Of a stretch of 11,029 nucleotides of DNA, positions 5,348-11,029 are shown in pieces. The translations under genes were made by a program, and so were the position numbers. Source of the stretch: an uncultured Alphaproteobacteria bacterium. Lineage in GTDB: Bacteria > Pseudomonadota > Alphaproteobacteria > Sphingomonadales > Sphingomonadaceae. The notes under the pieces are model-generated. The model saw nothing but the letters and a program-made list of their open reading frames with translations, had not been told where the DNA came from and did not search any database. Each line of letters opens with the position of its first letter. Position 1 is the first letter of the stretch. The DNA lies in the NCBI GenBank assembly GCA_903939555.1, contig CAJAHV010000433.1, positions 1 through 11,029 of the forward strand, in the 5' to 3' direction.

Positions 5348-6951
5348 TGCGGGAACCCCAGGCCTCCCGGGTTCAACTGGCCATCCTGATCGACAAAGCC
5401 CTTGATCGTATCGAGCAGCGCCTGCGAGGCGGCATCGCGGCTTTCGCGATAGGGATAGGCGCGGCCAAGCTGGAAGTGCCCACCGCCGAAGCTGGCGACG
5501 ATCTCCATCACCCGCTGCCGGGCGCGCTTGACCACTGCGGTCGCTGCCGGATTGTCGGGCAGTTGCGGCAGGCTGGCGAGGTGCGCCGCCTCGATCATCG
5601 AGGCATGGACCGGGCGGTAACCGCTTGGCCAGTAGAACACCGGTTCGATGAGCAGGGCGTTGGTCGACAGCGAGGTGAACAGATAGCCGGTGTAAATGCC
5701 GTGTTCGGTGAATTCAGCCGCCATTTCGGCGAACAGCGCGTCGATGGCGGCATGGAAAGCGGGGGCGTTCGACAATGATACATAGCCGTGCACCGGTGCC
5801 CAGCTTTCGCCTTCCGGCCCCAGCATCGAATTGGGCGGCGGAAACGGCATGGCGCGGATGACCTTGGCGATGCTGTTCTCGATCTCGCTGCCGCCGAAAC
5901 GCGCCGCGATGGCGCGTGCCGCATCGATATCCTCGGCCACCCCGGTGGCGGAGCGGCCTTCGGCGATGACATGCAGCGGATAATCGGTCGGCTCGATGAA
6001 ATTGCGGCCACCCAGCGCGATTTTCGCTGCCGCCCTCAGCCCCTTGCCGACCGATTTTTCCTTGCCGATGATCGCGCCCAACGTCTTGACGTCGCTCATC
6101 AGCGACATGCGCTTCATGCGCACCTTGGTCAGCCCGGGATCAAAGGCGCACATTTCGCAGGCGATGCCGGCCCGCGCCATTTCGGCCATGGCGAGCAGCA
6201 GGTCGCGCCCGGTCTTGAAGGAAAATGAGGCGCAGCCTTCATGCGCCGGCGCCCGTATCAGCCGCAGGGTGATTTCCGCCTTGATGCCGAGCGTGCCGCA
6301 ATCACCGCAGAACAGCCCGGCCAGATCGGGGCCGAAATGGCGATAAAAGGGAGTGTCGCCGTCGGGCCCGCGCGCGCCGGTGCGCAGCAGGCGGCCATCA
6401 GCAAGCACGATGGTCATGGCGATGACACTTTCGCTCGATGTGCCATGGTGGCCGGCACCGAACATGGCATTGAGCTGCGAGACGCCGCCGCCGATGGTTG
6501 AATAAATGCCCGACATCGGCCCCCAGAAGGGCGTGCGCAGCCCATAGTCCGCGAGTGCCGCGTTGAGCACCGCCCAGGTGCAGCCGGCTTCGACTGTAAC
6601 CGTCATGTCATCGGCGCTGATCGCGATAATGTGGTTCATCGCAGTCAGATCAAGGCTGATGCTGTGGTCCGATGCCGGCAGATAGCCGCCGGTATAGCTC
6701 ATCCCCCCACCGCGCGGTGCCACTGACACGCCAGCGGCATGGGCAGCGGCCATCACGGCGGCCATCCTTTCGGTCGATTGCGGCGCGACGACCAGCGCGA
6801 AACGGTGCGGGCTGACGGCAAACACATCCTCGCTGTGCAGGGCACAGGCGGCAGCTTCGGTGGTGATATTATCGGCGCCGACGATGGCGGCAAGCTGTGC
6901 CTCGAGCTTGCCGACTTCGCTGTTGGATGGCCATTCGTACGTCGTCACCAT
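5344..6951 (-). CDS. FAD-linked oxidase/dehydrogenase, PCMH (GlcD/VAO) superfamily
   Basis: A 535-aa flavoprotein. The N-terminal FAD-binding PCMH domain runs to about residue 235. It has VVAPQSTERMAAVM (54-67), the pyrophosphate-binding RGGGMSYTGG (80-89), EAGCTW (121-126), the STIGGGVS loop (151-158), VLADGRLLRTG (182-192) and GDCGTLGI (216-223). A C-terminal cap domain ends in NPGGLGFPQ, the usual last motif of GlcD/VAO-type oxidases. It likely oxidises a hydroxy-acid, alcohol or phenolic compound; whether the electrons go to O2 or a carrier, and the substrate itself, cannot be told. ATG 6951 is preferred over the in-frame ATG 6981 because GAGGG (6963-6959) lies 7 bases before it, whereas 6981 has none. 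It is the first firmly supported gene of the minus-strand operon and overlaps the next gene by four bases. It is divergent from the formaldehyde operon. Confidence 0.87.
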   Translation of the reverse strand: MVTTYEWPSNSEVGKLEAQLAAIVGADNITTEAAACALHSEDVFAVSPHRFALVVAPQSTERMAAVMAAAHAAGVSVAPRGGGMSYTGGYLPASDHSISLDLTAMNHIIAISADDMTVTVEAGCTWAVLNAALADYGLRTPFWGPMSGIYSTIGGGVSQLNAMFGAGHHGTSSESVIAMTIVLADGRLLRTGARGPDGDTPFYRHFGPDLAGLFCGDCGTLGIKAEITLRLIRAPAHEGCASFSFKTGRDLLLAMAEMARAGIACEMCAFDPGLTKVRMKRMSLMSDVKTLGAIIGKEKSVGKGLRAAAKIALGGRNFIEPTDYPLHVIAEGRSATGVAEDIDAARAIAARFGGSEIENSIAKVIRAMPFPPPNSMLGPEGESWAPVHGYVSLSNAPAFHAAIDALFAEMAAEFTEHGIYTGYLFTSLSTNALLIEPVFYWPSGYRPVHASMIEAAHLASLPQLPDNPAATAVVKRARQRVMEIVASFGGGHFQLGRAYPYRESRDAASQALLDTIKGFVDQDGQLNPGGLGFPQ

Positions 6952-6958
6952 GCTCGAT

Positions 6959-6963
6959 CCCTC
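6959..6963 (-). promoter_or_regulatory. Ribosome-binding site of the FAD oxidase
   Basis: GAGGG on the minus strand, 7 bases upstream of ATG 6951. It supports the 535-aa start over the 545-aa alternative at 6981. Confidence 0.55.
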
Positions 6964-6999
6964 GCGTGTTATACACTTCATGCGTAATAAAGCCGCAAC

Positions 7000-7140
7000 C
7001 TAGACCGTTTCTTCATCATGCTTATCCACCAGACGGAGAAATTCGGCAACTACATCCTGTCGGCCGCTCGACACAGGGCTGGCCGGCCCGTCACGTCGGA
7101 CGCGCATCCAGCCATTGGGCGGCACCGGGCGCTTGACCAT
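7000..7140 (-). CDS. Possible small protein upstream of the FAD oxidase
   Basis: A 46-residue frame starts at ATG 7140 and stops at TAG 7002-7000, 48 bases before the oxidase ATG. The first ~29 codons have mostly G or C in third position, as in real genes here, and the product ends in a plausible amphipathic helix (DVVAEFLRLVDKH). No family is recognised, and there is no signal peptide or cysteine pair. The start lacks a Shine-Dalgarno sequence. The frame also stays open upstream into the opposite gene, so some or all of it may be chance. If real, it is either a leader peptide or a small protein of the oxidase operon. Confidence 0.3.
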   Translation of the reverse strand: MVKRPVPPNGWMRVRRDGPASPVSSGRQDVVAEFLRLVDKHDEETV

Positions 7141-7177
7141 TTGCTTAGGCGACCGGATAAATTTTCCGTCCGGCCGA

Positions 7178-7190
7178 TGATTTTTAATCA
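7178..7190. promoter_or_regulatory. Inverted repeat TGATT-N3-AATCA, candidate operator
   Basis: A perfect 5-bp inverted repeat with a 3-base centre, in the AT-rich block 60 bases before the GTG start of the formaldehyde dehydrogenase gene. The size and symmetry fit a dimeric repressor or activator site. No regulator gene is in the window. Confidence 0.35.
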
Positions 7191-7237
7191 ACGGTCGGTC
7201 GCTGGCGAGCGTGTATAGCAAGCGATGCTTGGAAGTT

Positions 7238-7241
7238 AGGA
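7238..7241 (+). promoter_or_regulatory. Ribosome-binding site selecting GTG 7250
   Basis: AGGA, 8 bases before GTG 7250. It decides between this start and the upstream in-frame GTG at 7211, which would add 13 residues not seen in the family. Confidence 0.65.
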
Positions 7242-7249
7242 TTGCTGAA

Positions 7250-8359
7250 GTGAAAACGCGCGCTGCCGTTGCCTTTGAAGCCAGACGCCCGCTCGAGATC
7301 GTCGAACTCGATCTTGACGGACCACGGGCCGGCGAAGTGTTGATCGAGATCATGGCGACCGGCATTTGCCATACCGATGCCTATACGCTCGACGGTTTCG
7401 ACAGCGAGGGGCTGTTCCCCAGCGTGCTCGGTCATGAAGGTGCCGGCATCGTGCGCGAAATCGGCGCAGGCGTGACATCGGTTGCCGTCGGCGACCATGT
7501 CATCCCGCTGTACACGCCGGAATGCCGCCAGTGTAAGTCGTGCCTGAGCGGCAAGACCAACCTGTGTACTGCGATCCGCGCCACGCAGGGCAAGGGGCTG
7601 ATGCCCGATGGCACGACGCGCTTCAGCTACAAAGGCCAGCCGATCTTCCACTATATGGGCTGTTCGACCTTTTCGAACTTCACCGTCGTGCCGGAAATCG
7701 CGGTAGCCAAGATCCGCACCGACGCGCCGTTCGACAAGAGCTGCTATATTGGCTGCGGCGTCACCACCGGGGTTGGCGCCGTGGTCAACACGGCCAAGGT
7801 CGAGGCCGGGGCAAATGTCATTGTCTTCGGGCTGGGCGGCATCGGTTTGAACGTTATCCAGGGCGCGCGCATGGTCGGGGCCGACAAGATCATCGGTGTC
7901 GACATCAATGACGACAAGGCCGAATGGGGGCGCCGGTTCGGCATGACCGAGTTCGTCAATCCGCTGAAGATCGATGGCGATATCGTCGCGCACCTTGTGG
8001 CGCTCACCGACGGCGGCGCCGATTATACCTTTGATTGCACCGGCAACACGACCGTGATGCGCCAGGCACTCGAAGCCTGCCACCGCGGCTGGGGCGTTTC
8101 GGTGGTCATCGGCGTGGCGGAATCGGGCAAGGAGATCAGCACACGGCCGTTCCAACTGGTCACCGGCCGGGTGTGGAAAGGCTCGGCCTTTGGCGGCGCG
8201 CGCGGGCGGACCGACACGCCGCGCATCGTCGACTGGTACATGAACGGCAAGATCCAGATCGACCCGCTGATCACCCATGTGTTGACGCTGGACGAGATCA
8301 ACACGGGTTTTGACCTGATGCACGAGGGCAAGTCGATCCGTTCGGTGGTGGTTTTCTGA
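7250..8359 (+). CDS. frmA: S-(hydroxymethyl)glutathione dehydrogenase / class III alcohol dehydrogenase
   Basis: A 369-aa zinc MDR enzyme (also named adhC, flhA or gd-faldh) that oxidises the formaldehyde-glutathione adduct to S-formylglutathione with NAD+. It acts in the cytosol as a dimer in known members. Catalytic zinc ligands are C40, H62 (in GHEGAG) and C169. The structural zinc lobe is C92, C95, C98 and C106. GICHTDAYTLDGFDSEG and the IRATQGKGLMPDGTTRF stretch are hallmarks of the glutathione-dependent class. The cofactor loop GLGGIG spans 194-199, with D218 ending the second strand, which favours NAD. GTG 7250 gives exactly the usual family length and N-terminus (KTRAAVAFE) and has AGGA 8 bases before it. 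The TGA shares one base with the ATG of fdsG (TGATG), so the four genes are coupled. No S-formylglutathione hydrolase gene is present in the window. Confidence 0.95.
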   Translation: MKTRAAVAFEARRPLEIVELDLDGPRAGEVLIEIMATGICHTDAYTLDGFDSEGLFPSVLGHEGAGIVREIGAGVTSVAVGDHVIPLYTPECRQCKSCLSGKTNLCTAIRATQGKGLMPDGTTRFSYKGQPIFHYMGCSTFSNFTVVPEIAVAKIRTDAPFDKSCYIGCGVTTGVGAVVNTAKVEAGANVIVFGLGGIGLNVIQGARMVGADKIIGVDINDDKAEWGRRFGMTEFVNPLKIDGDIVAHLVALTDGGADYTFDCTGNTTVMRQALEACHRGWGVSVVIGVAESGKEISTRPFQLVTGRVWKGSAFGGARGRTDTPRIVDWYMNGKIQIDPLITHVLTLDEINTGFDLMHEGKSIRSVVVF

Positions 8360-8826
8360 TGACGACCGGCAACCCGTCACTGTCGCTGGCAGAGGTAATC
8401 GCGCCTTTTGCCGGCATGGCGGGCGCGTTGCTGCCGGTCCTGCACGCGGTGCAGCAGGCGTTCGGGCATATCGATGATGCCGCCGTGGTGGTGATTGCCG
8501 AAAAGCTCAACCTCAGCCGCGCCGATGTGCATGGCGTACTGACATTCTATCATGATTTCCGGCGTCGGCCGGCCGGGCGGACGGTGTTGAAAATCTGCCG
8601 CGCAGAGGCTTGCCAGGCGATGGGGTCCGATGCGTTGATTGCCCATGCCGAAGCGCGGCTGGCCACGCCGATGCATTCGCAGCGGGCCGATGGCGCCATC
8701 AGTCTGGAACCGGTTTATTGCCTTGGCCTGTGTTCGGCGGCACCATCGGCAATGCTCGATGGCCAGGTGTTTGCGCGGCTTTCGCCTGACCGTCTCGATG
8801 CGCTTCTGGCCGGGGCGATGTCATGA
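8359..8826 (+). CDS. fdsG: NAD-dependent formate dehydrogenase gamma subunit (NuoE-like)
   Basis: A 155-aa small subunit of the soluble NAD+-dependent, molybdenum-containing formate dehydrogenase, homologous to the 24-kDa NuoE subunit of complex I. It carries one thioredoxin-fold [2Fe-2S] cluster with ligands C80, C85, C121 and C125 (CRAEAC and CLGLC). The preceding helical part (LLPVLHAVQQAFGHID, then VHGVLTFYHDF) is the standard NuoE N-terminal domain. In known Fds complexes this cluster lies close to the FMN of the beta subunit. The start at ATG 8359 overlaps the previous stop by one base, and its TGA overlaps the next ATG by four (ATGA, 8823-8826). Gene order G-B-A matches fds operons. 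A NuoE homologue of a bidirectional hydrogenase is the only realistic alternative, and the formate-type alpha subunit downstream argues against it. Confidence 0.93.
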   Translation: MTTGNPSLSLAEVIAPFAGMAGALLPVLHAVQQAFGHIDDAAVVVIAEKLNLSRADVHGVLTFYHDFRRRPAGRTVLKICRAEACQAMGSDALIAHAEARLATPMHSQRADGAISLEPVYCLGLCSAAPSAMLDGQVFARLSPDRLDALLAGAMS

Positions 8827-10358
8827 GCCGGATTGTCTACGTGCCTGGCGATGCCGTTGCCGTGGCGTGCGGTGCCGATCAGGTGGCGGCGGCGCTGCGC
8901 GGCCATGCCGATCGGCTGGGGCTTGATGTCACCATCGTGCGCAATGGCTCGCGCGGCATGCACTGGCTGGAACCGCTGGTGGAAATCACTACCCGCGACG
9001 GCCGTATCGGCTATGGCCCGGTGGACGTTGCCGATGTCGATGGGTTGGTGGCGGCGGGCTTTTTCGATGGGGCGCCGCACCCGCTGGGCATCGGCAAGCC
9101 GGGCGAGCAGCCGTTCCTCGCCGCGCAGCAGCGGCTGACTTTTGCCCGCTGCGGTATCGTCGATCCGGCCAGCCTTGCCGACTATATAGCGCATGGCGGC
9201 GGCGTCGGCCTGAGACAGGCGCGCGCGCTTGATGCCGATGCCCGGATCGCGACGGTCAAGGCCTCGGGACTGCGCGGGCGCGGCGGCGCCGGCTTCCCCA
9301 CCGGCATCAAATGGGAAACCGTCGCCAACGCCGTGGCACCGCGAAAATATGTCGTGTGCAATGCCGATGAAGGCGACAGCGGCACCTTTGCCGACCGGAT
9401 GATCATGGAGGGCGACCCGTTCCTGCTGATCGAAGGCATGGCGATCTGCGGACTGTGCATCGGTGCCAGCCATGGCTACCTCTATATTCGATCGGAATAT
9501 CCGCACGCGATTGCCGCGATGGCAACCGCGATTGGCGCAGCGCGAGCGGCCGGCTGGCTGGGTGCTGATTTCGACATCGAAATCCGTGTCGGCGCCGGTT
9601 CCTATGTCTGCGGCGAGGAAACCGCGCTGCTCGAATCGATCGAGGGCCGGCGCGGACAGGTCCGCGCCAAGCCACCGCTGCCGGCGCACAAGGGGCTGTT
9701 CGGCATGCCGACGGCCATCAACAACGTCCTGAGCCTGGTGGCGATTCCGCATATTTTTGCCGATGGGCCGGATGTCTATGCCGGTGTCGGCCACGGCCGG
9801 TCGCGCGGCACCATGCCGATCCAGCTTGCCGGCAATATTCGCCATGGCGGCCTGTACGAAACTCCGTTCGGCATCACGCTGGGGGCGCTGGTCAACGATA
9901 TCGGCGGCGGCACCGCGAGTGGCCGGCCGGTGCGGGCCGTGCAGATCGGCGGCCCGCTGGGTGCCTATTTCCCGCCGCACCTGTTCGACACCCCGATCGA
10001 TTATGAAGCCTTTGCTGCTGTGGGTGGCTTGATCGGCCATGGCGGCATCACCGTGTTCGATGACAGCGTCGACATGGCACGCATGGCGCGCTTTGCCTTT
10101 GAATTCTGTGCGATCGAAAGCTGTGGCAAGTGCACGCCCTGCCGGATTGGTGCCGTGCGCGGCGTGGAAACCATCGACAAATTGATCGCGGGTGACCAGC
10201 CCGAAGCGCAATTGGCGTTGATCACCGACCTGGCGGAAACCATGAAATTCGGCTCGCTGTGCGCGCTAGGTGGTTTTACGCCCTATCCGGTGATGAGCGC
10301 GTTGACGCATTTTCCCGAAGATTTCCGCCCCGATGCGGCGCGACAGGTGGCAGGCTAG
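8823..10358 (+). CDS. fdsB: NAD-dependent formate dehydrogenase beta subunit (NuoF-like, FMN)
   Basis: A 511-aa flavin subunit that passes electrons from the Fe-S chain through FMN to NAD+. Residues 1-110 form the thioredoxin-like N-terminal extension usual for FdsB, but without its own cluster ligands. The NuoF-like core follows, with GLRGRGGAGFPTGIKW (149-164) for the nucleotide, CNADEGDSGTFADR (179-192) for FMN, and GAGSYVCGEETALL (257-270). The [4Fe-4S] motif ESCGKCTPCRIG (432-443) gives C434, C437 and C440, and the fourth ligand C480 is in SLCALGG. All expected residues are present and the length is normal. It overlaps fdsG by four bases and is separated from fdsA by three. A long minus-strand frame inside it is a shadow. 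Confidence 0.95.
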   Translation: MSRIVYVPGDAVAVACGADQVAAALRGHADRLGLDVTIVRNGSRGMHWLEPLVEITTRDGRIGYGPVDVADVDGLVAAGFFDGAPHPLGIGKPGEQPFLAAQQRLTFARCGIVDPASLADYIAHGGGVGLRQARALDADARIATVKASGLRGRGGAGFPTGIKWETVANAVAPRKYVVCNADEGDSGTFADRMIMEGDPFLLIEGMAICGLCIGASHGYLYIRSEYPHAIAAMATAIGAARAAGWLGADFDIEIRVGAGSYVCGEETALLESIEGRRGQVRAKPPLPAHKGLFGMPTAINNVLSLVAIPHIFADGPDVYAGVGHGRSRGTMPIQLAGNIRHGGLYETPFGITLGALVNDIGGGTASGRPVRAVQIGGPLGAYFPPHLFDTPIDYEAFAAVGGLIGHGGITVFDDSVDMARMARFAFEFCAIESCGKCTPCRIGAVRGVETIDKLIAGDQPEAQLALITDLAETMKFGSLCALGGFTPYPVMSALTHFPEDFRPDAARQVAG

Positions 10359-10361
10359 AAA

Positions 10362-11029
10362 ATGGCATATTCGCGAGCCCCCGATCTTGGCACCAAGGCC
10401 GCGCCGGCCACGGCAGAGGCTGCGGTTTCGCTGGTCATCGATGGCGAAGCCGTCACCGTGCCGGCCGGGACTTCGGTGATGCGAGCGGCGGCAACGCTGG
10501 GCACGACCATCCCGCGGCTGTGCGCCACCGATACGCTCGATGCCTTCGGGTCGTGCCGGCTGTGCCTTGTCGAGATCGATGGCCGCGCCGGGACACCGGC
10601 TTCGTGCACGACACCGGTTGCCGCCGGCATGGTCGTCAACACCCAGACCGAACGGCTGAAGAAGCTGCGCAAGGGCGTGATGGAGTTGTATATCTCCGAC
10701 CATCCGCTCGATTGCCTGACCTGCCCGGCCAATGGTGATTGCGAATTGCAGGATATGGCCGGCGCGGTGGGCCTGCGCGATGTGCGCTATGGTTATGCCG
10801 GCGAGAACCATCTCGAACTCGCCAAGGATGATTCGAACCCGTATTTTACCTTCGATACATCGAAATGCATCGCCTGTTCGCGCTGCGTGCGCGCCTGCGA
10901 TGAAATTCAGGGCACCTTTGCGCTGACGATTGCCGGGCGCGGCTTTGACAGCCGGGTTTCAGCATCGCAGGGCGAGGCGTTCTTCGACAGCGAATGCGTA
11001 TCCTGCGGCGCCTGTGTCGCGGCGTGTCC
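10362..11029 (+). CDS. fdsA: NAD-dependent formate dehydrogenase alpha subunit, N-terminal part (cut by window edge)
   Basis: The first 222 residues of the large catalytic subunit, which in the complete protein (over 900 aa in relatives) holds the molybdopterin cofactor that oxidises formate to CO2. Seen here is the electron-relay part. A NuoG-like [2Fe-2S] ferredoxin domain has C54, C65, C68 and C82. The His-Cys cluster uses H114, C118, C121 and C127 (ISDHPLDCLTCPANGDC). One [4Fe-4S] set is C169, C172, C175 and C179, and a second is C212, C215, C218 and C222, the last codon in the window. ATG 10362 lies 3 bases after the fdsB TAG, with CAGG about 7 bases before it. The acidic/alanine leader before residue 22 is longer than the ferredoxin fold needs. 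The catalytic domain and any fdsC/fdsD genes lie beyond the edge. Fe-S spacing alone also fits NAD-linked hydrogenase or complex I subunits, but the G-B-A order next to frmA favours formate dehydrogenase. Confidence 0.92.
   Translation, partial: MAYSRAPDLGTKAAPATAEAAVSLVIDGEAVTVPAGTSVMRAAATLGTTIPRLCATDTLDAFGSCRLCLVEIDGRAGTPASCTTPVAAGMVVNTQTERLKKLRKGVMELYISDHPLDCLTCPANGDCELQDMAGAVGLRDVRYGYAGENHLELAKDDSNPYFTFDTSKCIACSRCVRACDEIQGTFALTIAGRGFDSRVSASQGEAFFDSECVSCGACVAAC

Larger units (their letters stand above)
6952..7249. promoter_or_regulatory. Divergent control region between oxidase cluster and formaldehyde operon
   Basis: About 300 bases separate the two opposite starts. The right part (about 7157-7191) is distinctly AT-rich for this genome and carries two symmetric sequences: a near-palindrome at 7154-7168 (CGGA...TCCG around an AAATTT core) and TGATT-TTT-AATCA (7178-7190). 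These are enclosed by GCGACCG (7149-7155) and CGGTCGC (7196-7202). This is a plausible operator/promoter zone for one or both directions. TATAGC (7214-7219) is a possible -10 for the plus strand but has no good -35 partner. A 46-codon minus-strand ORF covers 7000-7140. Confidence 0.55.

Noticed and set aside
7184..8380. 398-codon minus-strand frame
   Set aside because: Antisense shadow of the frmA gene, which carries all zinc ligands and cofactor motifs.
8715..10211. 498-codon minus-strand frame
   Set aside because: It lies opposite fdsB, whose motifs are intact. The product has the His/Arg/Ala-rich composition of a GC-rich antisense shadow and matches no family I know.
8359..11029. Complex I (nuoE-F-G) or NAD-linked hydrogenase operon
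   Set aside because: The NuoE/F/G-like parts fit either. However, the fused thioredoxin-like N-terminus of the beta subunit, the G-B-A order and the coupling to frmA fit soluble formate dehydrogenase better, and no other nuo or hydrogenase gene is present.

Overview
The window is GC-rich coding DNA with tightly packed genes, strong G/C at third codon positions and short stop/start overlaps. Codon style, a glutathione-dependent formaldehyde dehydrogenase and an NAD-linked Fds-type formate dehydrogenase point to an alphaproteobacterium. A sphingomonad is my best guess, from protein style rather than any marker gene. I see no rRNA, tRNA, CRISPR array, transposase or phage gene.

Layout. (1) Positions 1-296 hold no convincing gene. 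They contain an AT-richer stretch with a weak promoter-like pair, a small perfect hairpin and a pair of near-identical 19-base direct repeats just before the first gene. (2) 297-1844 (+) encodes an acyl-CoA carboxylase carboxyltransferase (PccB/MccB class) with no biotin carboxylase partner nearby. (3) 1864-1921 is a 17-bp tandem repeat at the junction with the convergent gene; it includes that gene's stop codon. (4) 6951 down to 1898 (-) is a five-gene run: FAD-linked oxidase, zinc-free MDR oxidoreductase, small calycin-like protein of unknown function, a second zinc-free MDR oxidoreductase, and a short type I pantothenate kinase-like protein. The first three are translationally coupled by overlaps of 4 and 1 bases. 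A 46-codon ORF (7000-7140) may precede the oxidase. (5) About 6952-7249 is the divergent control region. (6) 7250 to the right edge (+) is a formaldehyde-to-CO2 operon: class III alcohol dehydrogenase, then fdsG, fdsB and the start of fdsA, which is cut by the window edge.

How they work together. Formaldehyde reacts with glutathione; the class III dehydrogenase oxidises the adduct to S-formylglutathione, a thioesterase not encoded here must release formate, and the molybdenum/Fe-S/FMN formate dehydrogenase oxidises formate to CO2. Both oxidations give NADH. The divergent oxidase/MDR cluster looks catabolic (oxidation then reduction of an enone or quinone-like intermediate), but its substrate cannot be read from sequence. 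The most interesting idea, which is inference, is that the oxidase cluster generates or copes with a C1 by-product cleared by the opposite operon.
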